DNA of 64,000 bases from NCBI GenBank assembly GCA_046349435.1, contig JAXMCI010000017.1, forward strand, positions 1 through 64,000, read 5' to 3'. A program made the position numbers and the translations under genes. Source of the stretch: JAXMCI01 sp046349435 (GTDB lineage Bacteria > Pseudomonadota > Alphaproteobacteria > Dongiales > Dongiaceae). The notes beneath the pieces were generated by a model. It did not search any database, was not told the origin of the DNA, and worked only from the letters and a program-made list of their open reading frames with translations. Of the stretch, positions 57,679-64,000 are shown piece by piece. The stretch's first letter is position 1. Each line of letters starts with the position of its first letter.

Positions 57679-58869
57679 CTACATCCGCCGGGGCAGCCAG
57701 TGCGCCACCAGCGCGCCCGAGAACATCGCCAGGCCGGTGGTGACGAACACGGCCCGCAGATCGAAGAAGACCAGCAGGACGGAGTAGAGAATCGCCGGCA
57801 GCAGGCTCGCGAGATCGATGTAGGTGCGGTAGACGGTGGTCATCTGCGGCCGCTCGTAGGGATGCACGGCGCGCAGGAAGGGGACGCTGCCGAGCGCGTC
57901 CAGGATGACCGCGCCGACCGCGCCGCCGAGCAGGCAGAGGGCGACCAGCACCGGCAGGTGGTAGCCGATCGTCGCCAGCATGCACATCAGCCCGCCGCCG
58001 ATCATCGCCGCCATGATCGGCCGCCGCAGGCCGGTCCGTCCGGCCAGCCGCCCGAACAGCGGCGCGGCCAGCAGCAGCACGTTGCCGCCCGAGGCGAGCA
58101 GCCCGGCGGCGGTGCCGCCGATGCCCTGCTGCACCAGGTAGACCGGCGGATAGGTGAAGAACATCGACCAGTAGACGGAGCGGACGAAGGCGATGGTCCA
58201 GGCCAGCCGCAGCCGCGGCTGGGCGACGAAGCGGCGGATGTTGGCCCGCGGATCGGCGATCGGCCGGGTGGCGGCGGCCACTGCCGGGTTCTCGGTCAGC
58301 CGGAGATAGGCGAAGTAGAGCAGCAGCAGGACGGAGAAGCAGGCGCTGAGCAGCTCGGCGCTGCCATGGCCGAGCTTCTCGTAGAGGGTGACGCCGAGCA
58401 GCGGGCCGACCGACCAGGCGAGGGCGCTGAAGCCCATCCGCAGCGGCTCGGAGCGTACCAGGTCGCGCTTGCGGATGTAGTCCATGACGTAGAGGCTGAG
58501 GGTGATGTTGAGCGCGGCGGTGCCGACCGCCAGGCAGAGCATGGCGACGGCCTGGCCGGCCAGCGTGCGGGTCGCCAGCAGCGCCGCCGTGGCGATCAGC
58601 AGCACCGCCCCCAGCACGTAGACCCGGCGCCGGCGGAAGCGGCGGATCAGCAGCGGGATGGCGAAGCTGCTGGCCAGCCCGGCGATGCCGACCAGCACGT
58701 AGAGCAGGCTGACCTCGCGGGCCTCGCCGAGCAGCGCATAGGCCTGCAGCGGGATCACCGTCAGCAGCGTCGCCCGCGCCAGCGATTCGAGGACGAACAG
58801 CAGCGCGAAGACGATCGCGCCCGGCCGGCTGACCGAGCGCAACCACGGGGAATCGGAAATCTGCACCAA
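57679..58869 (-). CDS. MFS transporter
   Basis: This 396-residue carrier has twelve predicted helices and a basic loop (PLLIRRFRRRRVYVLG) between helices 2 and 3, in the place of MFS motif A. Helix content is even, with no sign of truncation. The substrate is not readable. It stands alone on the minus strand between an HPt protein gene and an aquaporin gene. Confidence 0.82.
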   Translation of the reverse strand: MVQISDSPWLRSVSRPGAIVFALLFVLESLARATLLTVIPLQAYALLGEAREVSLLYVLVGIAGLASSFAIPLLIRRFRRRRVYVLGAVLLIATAALLATRTLAGQAVAMLCLAVGTAALNITLSLYVMDYIRKRDLVRSEPLRMGFSALAWSVGPLLGVTLYEKLGHGSAELLSACFSVLLLLYFAYLRLTENPAVAAATRPIADPRANIRRFVAQPRLRLAWTIAFVRSVYWSMFFTYPPVYLVQQGIGGTAAGLLASGGNVLLLAAPLFGRLAGRTGLRRPIMAAMIGGGLMCMLATIGYHLPVLVALCLLGGAVGAVILDALGSVPFLRAVHPYERPQMTTVYRTYIDLASLLPAILYSVLLVFFDLRAVFVTTGLAMFSGALVAHWLPRRM

Positions 58870-59017
58870 GGGAGGGCCGTCGGCCGGTACGCGGGAACGC
58901 GGGCGCCAGCCAAGCGCATCCCCGGCCGATCCGCTCGCCGCCCAGCGACAGACCGGTGACGCTCGGACGCCGCCTGCGGCGATAATGCCGTCGTGGCGGC
59001 GCCCGAGCGCCGCCGGG

Positions 59018-59845
59018 TCAGTCGTCCAGCGGGGTCCCCATGGCCGCCTGGGCTTCCTGCGCCTTGGCCGGCCCGCGCAGGACCGCGGCGACGGCCACGG
59101 CGATGGCGGCGCCGGCCAGGGGCCCGAGGACGTAGACCCACCAGGTGGAGAGGTCTCCCCGGGCGAGATCCGGTCCGAAGGCGCGCGCCGGGTTCATCGC
59201 CGCACCCTCATAGGGGCCGCCCATGGTGCCCAGGGCCATGACGTAGGCGCCGACCGCCAGCGGGATGAACTGCCCATTGAGCTTCGGGCCGTTGGCCATC
59301 GACAGCACCATCAGCACCATGCCGAAGGTCAGGATCGCCTCGAAGCCTGCGGCCGCGAGCGCCAGCCCCGGCTGCGGCTGGGTCGCGGCGAGGTTGCCGG
59401 CGACGCCGAAGAAGAGGCGCGCGGTCCCCGAGCCGAGGGCGCCGGCGAGCAGCTGCACCACGGCATAGACGCCGGCCATCGGCCAGCCCATGTCGCCGCG
59501 CAGCGCGAAGGCGAAAGTCATTGCCGGGTTGAAATGAGCGCTGATGTCGCCGAGGAAGTAGACCGCGGCGACCAGCCACAGCGCCGAGACGGCGGAGAGG
59601 ATGAAGGCCGCTTCGTAGGGATGCACCGTCCCGCCGCCATAGAGAGCGAGGATCGCGGCCCCCGCCGACAGCACGAAGGTCAGGCCCGCCGTGCCGATCA
59701 GCTCGGACAGCAGCCGGCGCAGCCGGTGCGCCGGGTTCTTCCAATCGGCCTTGAATCGGGACTGCCCGACCTGCAGGGCAAGCGCGGCCTCGCCATGCAG
59801 GATCCGGGGCCGGGCGACGGGCGATGGCGGGCTCGGCATCGGCAT
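59018..59845 (-). CDS. Aquaporin / major intrinsic protein family channel
   Basis: This 275-residue channel has two Asn-Pro-Ala loops, ISAHFNPAMTFAFALRG and GAAMNPARAFGPDLARG, and six helices. The selectivity residues could not be assigned with confidence, so water versus glycerol is open. A 45-residue cytoplasmic N-terminus precedes the first helix. The start MPMPSPP is chosen because the further upstream start overlaps fumC. It follows fumC by four bases and is probably cotranscribed. Confidence 0.85.
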   Translation of the reverse strand: MPMPSPPSPVARPRILHGEAALALQVGQSRFKADWKNPAHRLRRLLSELIGTAGLTFVLSAGAAILALYGGGTVHPYEAAFILSAVSALWLVAAVYFLGDISAHFNPAMTFAFALRGDMGWPMAGVYAVVQLLAGALGSGTARLFFGVAGNLAATQPQPGLALAAAGFEAILTFGMVLMVLSMANGPKLNGQFIPLAVGAYVMALGTMGGPYEGAAMNPARAFGPDLARGDLSTWWVYVLGPLAGAAIAVAVAAVLRGPAKAQEAQAAMGTPLDD

Positions 59846-59849
59846 CGCC

Positions 59850-61256
59850 TCACTTCGGCGCCGCGACATAGGGCTCGACCATCTTGGCGGGATCGACGAC
59901 CTGGTCGAACACGGCCTCGGTCACGAAGCCGAGCTTCAGTGCCGCCTCCTTGAGCGTCAGGTCGTTGTCCAGCGCGTAGTGCGCGATCTTCGACGCATGG
60001 TCGTAGCCGATCACCGGCGAGAGCGCGGTGACCAGCATCAGCGAGCGCCCGACAAACTGGTCGATCTGCTTCAGGTCGGGCTTCGTTCCCTCGACCAGGA
60101 AGCGGCGGAAGTTCGTGCAGCTGTCGGTCAGCAGCGTGATCGAATGGGTGATGTTGTAGATGATCAGCGGCTTGTAGACGTTCATCTCGAGATAGCCGCT
60201 GGCGCCGCCGAAGCCGACGGCCACGTCGTTCGCCATCACCTGGACCGCGACCATGGTCAGCGCCTCGGCCTGGGTCGGGTTCACCTTGCCGGGCATGATC
60301 GACGAGCCCGGCTCGTTGGCCGGGATGCGCAGCTCGGCGAAGCCGGCGCGCGGTCCGCAGGACATCAGCCGGACGTCGTTGCCGATCTTGTAGAGCGTGA
60401 CCGCGAGCGTGCGCATCGTGCCGGAGAACTGGACGAGCGCGTCGTGGCTGCCCTGGACGGTGAACTTGTTCGGCGCGGTGACGAAGGGCAGGCCGGTGAG
60501 CCGGGCGATCTCCGCGGCCGCAGCCTCGGCGAACCCGGGGGCGGAGTTGAGCCCGGTGCCGACCGCGGTGCCGCCGAGCGCCAGCTGGTAGACCCCGGTC
60601 AGCGCCGTCTCGAGCCGCGCGAGATCGTCGGCGAGCGCGCCGGCATAGCCCGACCACTCCTGGCCCAGGGTGAGCGGCGTGGCATCCTGCATGTGGGTGC
60701 GGCCGATCTTCACGATGTCCTTCCACGCCTCGGCCTTGGCGGCGATGGCGTCGTGCAGCGCCTGCACGGCGGGGATCAGCCGTTGCCTGGCGTTCATCGC
60801 CGTCGCGATGTACATCGCCGACGGGAAGGAGTCGTTCGACGATTGCGCCATGTTGACGTGATCGTTGGGATGGACCGGCGCCTTGCTGCCGAGCGGCGTG
60901 CCGGCGAGCTGGCAGCAGCGGTTGGAGATCACCTCGTTGACGTTCATGTTGAACTGCGTGCCGCTGCCGGTCATCCAGACATGCAGCGGGAACATCTCGT
61001 CGTGCTTGCCGGCGAGGATCTCGTCGCAGGCGGTGACGATCAGGGTGCAGGGCTGGTCGGCCAGGCGCTTGCCGGCATGGTTGGCGATCGCCGCGGCCTT
61101 CTTCAGGATGGCGTAGGCGGCGATCATCTCGCGCGGGATCAGGTCCTTGCCGATGCTGAAGTGCTGCAGCGAACGCTGCGTCTGCGCGCCCCACAGCTTC
61201 TCGCTCGGGACCTCGACTAAGCCCAGGCTGTCGGTTTCCGTCCGTGTCCCGGTCAT
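59850..61256 (-). CDS. fumC: Class II fumarate hydratase
   Basis: This 468-residue enzyme interconverts fumarate and malate in the citric acid cycle. The superfamily signature GSSIMPGKVNP is present, as are HPNDHVNMAQSSNDSFPSAM (with the catalytic His/Ser region) and GRTHMQDATPLTLGQEWSGY. The start MTGTRTETDSLG matches the family; the frame is open 14 codons further upstream. An aspartate ammonia-lyase is less likely given the length and GTALTG-type residues. Confidence 0.93.
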   Translation of the reverse strand: MTGTRTETDSLGLVEVPSEKLWGAQTQRSLQHFSIGKDLIPREMIAAYAILKKAAAIANHAGKRLADQPCTLIVTACDEILAGKHDEMFPLHVWMTGSGTQFNMNVNEVISNRCCQLAGTPLGSKAPVHPNDHVNMAQSSNDSFPSAMYIATAMNARQRLIPAVQALHDAIAAKAEAWKDIVKIGRTHMQDATPLTLGQEWSGYAGALADDLARLETALTGVYQLALGGTAVGTGLNSAPGFAEAAAAEIARLTGLPFVTAPNKFTVQGSHDALVQFSGTMRTLAVTLYKIGNDVRLMSCGPRAGFAELRIPANEPGSSIMPGKVNPTQAEALTMVAVQVMANDVAVGFGGASGYLEMNVYKPLIIYNITHSITLLTDSCTNFRRFLVEGTKPDLKQIDQFVGRSLMLVTALSPVIGYDHASKIAHYALDNDLTLKEAALKLGFVTEAVFDQVVDPAKMVEPYVAAPK

Positions 61257-61741
61257 GCGTCGTGCCTTCCCTGCTGGCCTGATCGCAAATGGTAGCATCT
61301 CCGCCCAGGCTTGACATCAGGCGGGGCCGAATCGGGTGGAGACAGCCGCTTCACCGTGTTCAGCTGAAGGAGCCCCGTGCGAGCCGTCACCACCCCTTGG
61401 CGGCTTCGACACTCGCTAAATGAAGAGGTCTCGGCGGCGCGGGCGGCGTCCGGCTTCGGGCGCCGCAAGGGCTCACGCGGAGGCGCGGAGGCGCGGAGGG
61501 GAGACGCCGCGGGTCGGCATGTCGCCGGCGGGCGCAGGTGGCGGGGCAGGCACAGAACGATTGTCGCACGCGAAGGCGCGAGTGCGTCGGGAGACCGCGG
61601 CACCTCGGTGCGAGCCGCTCTTCGACAGGCTCATTGCTTCGACAGGCTCAGCAGGGGCCCCCGAGATCGCGCCCGCTCCCCGAACCTCGTCCCGCCTGCC
61701 GAAGGGCGAGGTCGGGGGCCGCTGCAGCTATCCCGCCGGCT
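61257..61741. other. 485-base gene-free stretch with small repeats
   Basis: No protein-like frame fits here. The region holds a G-rich tandem run (GGAGGCGC units, 61478-61501) and two copies of CTTCGACAGGCTCA at 61620-61633 and 61637-61650. The fumC promoter should lie at the left edge, but I could not fix its hexamers. Such direct repeats are common in alphaproteobacterial intergenic DNA. Confidence 0.6.
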
Positions 61742-64000
61742 TCAGCGGCAGCGCTTGCCGTCCCACAGCAGGCTGCAGGGGCCGGCGTCGCGCTCGAGCA
61801 GCCCGAGCAGCGCGCTGCCGCCGTCGGGCAGCGGTGCGCTCGAGGTGACGAAGCCGACGGTGCGGCCGGCGGCGAGCAGCGGCGCGTAGGTGAACGGGCC
61901 CTCGGCCTCGCCCGGCAGGCGGAAGGCGGCGACGCGGCGGGCCGGCGGCGTCGCGCGCCCGGCGAGCACCGCGCTGCGGCCGAGGAAGCCGTCATTGCCC
62001 TCCAGGTCGAGCCCGCCCGCCAGCCCGGCCTCGACCGCCGAGATCGTCGGGCTCGGCTCCAGCCCGAAGCGCGGCATGCCGCGCGCGACGCGCAGCGCGT
62101 CGGCCGCGAGATGGCCGGCCGGGTGCAGCCCGGCGGCGAGCAGCGCCTGGGCGCCGGCGGCGAGCTCAGCCGGCAGCAGCAGGGCGGCCTGCCCGGTCGT
62201 CGGATCGTCGAAGCGGCGGGCGGTGGCGAAGCCGAGCTCGATCTCGCCCGGCCGGCTGCCCGCCGGCGGCCCGGGCTCGGCGGCGCCGGCCAGCGCTGCC
62301 GCCGCGCCGGCCTCGGCCAGCAGCCGACCAGCCGCCCGTGACGTCGACCAGCACCGCCTCGCCGGGCGCCATCTGGCGGCGCACCCAGGCCTCCAGCCGG
62401 GTGCCCTGGTCGGGATCGGCGAGCAGCAGCCAGGACTCGGCCGACAGCCGCAGCAGGGTGGGCAGCGCCTCGACCCCGCCCTGCGCGTTCAGCATCGGCG
62501 CCAGCCGCGCGGCGCCCGGCTCCAGCCGGCCCAGCGCCCCGGTGAGCCGGCGCAGCAGCCGCTCGGCGCCCGGCCCCTCGAGCCACAGCTTGGCGTCGCT
62601 CGAGCGGTCGATCAGCGCCGCGCCGGCGGTGGCGGCGGCGAGCTCGGCGCGCAGGCGGGCGGCCGGCGCCGCGTCGCCCTCGGCGAACCAGAGCGGCCGC
62701 TCCCAGCCGGCGACGCTGCCCATCACCGCGCCCCGCAGCAGCAGCGCGCCGTGCAGCGGCGAGCGCCGGACGTTGCGGCTGGAGCGGAAGTCGAGCCCGG
62801 GGCGCGACCGCTCGCACATGAAGGCCGGCACCTCGCGGGTCCGCTCGCGGGCGTAGCGCCGCTGGCCCTGGTCGCGGGCGAAGCGCCGGATGTCGAGGCG
62901 GGCGGCGTCGAGGCTCGGCCGGCCCTCGAGGATCCATTCCGCGGTCAGCCGGCCGGCGGCGGCGGAGAGCGCGATGCCGCTCGAGTTCATCCCGGTGGCG
63001 AGATGGAAGCCCGGCAGCTCGGGCGCCTCGCCGAGCAGCATCTGCATGTCCGGGGTGAAGCTCTCCGGCCCGTTCAGCAGCATGCGGATCTCGGCCCGCT
63101 CCAGCACCGGGAAGCGCCGCGTCGCGATGGCGACGTTGGCCTCGACCTGGCCCCAGTTCTCGTCGAGCAGCCCGAAGGCGAAGTCGCGCGGCAGCTGCTC
63201 CGGCCCGACCGGCAGCGCGTCGCTGTCGAAGAACCCGACCAGCAGCCCGCCGACATCCTCGCGGCCGTAGAGCCGCTCGTCGTAGCCGAGGAACAGCGGC
63301 AGGTCGCGCTGCACCTCGGGCAGCGGCTTGGTCAGCAGGTAGAAATGCTGCGCGGCGCAGAGGATGTGCGCACCCCGGCCAGCGCCCCCAGTTGCGGCGA
63401 CCACAGGCCGGCGGCGCAGACCACCGCCTCGCAGGCGACCTCGCCCGCCGCGGTGACGACGCCGGCGACGCGGCCGCCGCGCACCGTGATGCCGGTCACC
63501 GGCATGCCCTCGACCACCCGGGCGCCGCGCTGCCGGGCGCCGCGCGCCATGGCGTTGGCGAGGTCGGTCGGGTTGATCCGCCCGTCGCTCGGGATGAAGA
63601 CGCCGCCGGCCAGCCCGTCGGTGCTGATGATCGGCAGCTTCTCCTGCACCTCGCGCGGCGACAGCAGCTCGATGTCGAGGCCGCGCGCCCGGCCGAGCGC
63701 CGGCAGGCCGCGGAAGGCGCGCATGCGGACGGGGTCTGGGGTGAACATCACCCGGCCGGTCTGGCGCCAGCCCAGCGCCTGGCCGGTCTCCGCCTCCAGC
63801 CGCGGATAGAACTCGACGGCGTAGCGGATCATCTCGCCGATCAGCGGGTCGGCGCGGTAGGTCTCCATGTTGCCGGCGGCGTGCCAGCTGGTGCCCGAGC
63901 CGATCTGCGCGCGCTCCAGCAGCAGCGTGTCGGCGCAGCCGAGCGCCGCCAGGTGGTAGGCGGTGCTGGCCCCGACCACGCCGCCGCCGATCACGACGAC
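61742..64000 (-). pseudogene. Dimethylglycine/sarcosine dehydrogenase-like protein, two frame breaks, 5' end beyond window
   Basis: This FAD-dependent oxidoreductase is fused to a GcvT-type folate-binding half, like dimethylglycine dehydrogenase and sarcosine dehydrogenase. The N-terminal FAD motif is IGGGVVGASTAYHLAALG and the His-containing HAAGNMETYRADP follows; the oxidase middle region includes LLNGPESFTPDMQMLLG; the C-terminal half has LIDRSSDAKLWLEGPGAERL and ends RTVGFVTSS. The frame breaks near 63380 and again near 62325; the second restores the first frame. Each piece is stop-free. The start is outside the window; about 753 codons are present against roughly 810-830 in the family. 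Confidence 0.82.

Overview
The window is a very GC-rich chromosomal segment of an alphaproteobacterium, probably close to Rhodospirillales. The evidence is the AddAB (not RecBCD) repair nuclease, a RegB/RegA redox two-component pair, the order cmk-rpsA-ihfB-lapA-pyrF-trpF-trpB-trpA-accD-folC with trxA, and the dispersed small palindromes common in this class. I saw no rRNA, tRNA, phage, IS element or CRISPR array.

Layout. 1-6.8 kb: the end of a MurU-like nucleotidyltransferase, then addB and addA. 6.9-9.8 kb: a CBS-BON protein and NAD synthetase. 9.9-14.5 kb: a TetR regulator divergent from a three-gene molybdenum hydroxylase (PaoABC/xanthine dehydrogenase family). 14.5-19.5 kb: RegA, RegB and a cytochrome bd-like membrane complex with a fused cytochrome c. 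19.7-26.3 kb: PepSY and DUF2946-type proteins, a Gfo/Idh/MocA oxidoreductase, a hybrid histidine kinase and ChaB. 26.4-33.1 kb: PolX, an EEP nuclease/phosphatase, PRPP synthetase, a phosphoribosyltransferase, an APH-like kinase and small proteins. 33.2-43.0 kb: a catabolic gene cluster (RraA-like aldolase, VOC protein, class III aminotransferase, PotABCD-type transporter, TIM-barrel isomerase, GntR regulator, uronate dehydrogenase-like enzyme, HD-domain oxygenase-like protein). 43.1-57.1 kb: housekeeping genes, interrupted at about 55.89 kb by an abrupt junction between a cmk lacking its 5' end and an MFS gene lacking its 5' end. 57.1-64 kb: an HPt protein, an MFS carrier, an aquaporin, fumC and a broken dimethylglycine/sarcosine dehydrogenase-like gene that leaves the window.

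How the genes may work together. Three near-perfect FNR/FixK-type boxes (TTGAY-N4-ATCAA) precede the CBS-BON/nadE pair, polX and the prs/phosphoribosyltransferase divergent promoter. This suggests one low-oxygen regulon for nucleotide, NAD and repair functions, in a region that also carries RegBA and the bd-like complex. The 33-43 kb cluster has its own candidate operators (TTGTCGACAA) and regulator (GntR), and looks like an uptake-and-degradation pathway whose substrate I cannot name.

Caution. addA, the hydroxylase FAD and large subunits, and the dimethylglycine dehydrogenase-like gene contain at least 19 reading-frame breaks, mostly apparent single-base losses with no internal stops, while most other genes are clean. 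Base-level error in the assembly is the simplest explanation. The cmk/MFS junction may likewise be an assembly join or a real deletion.
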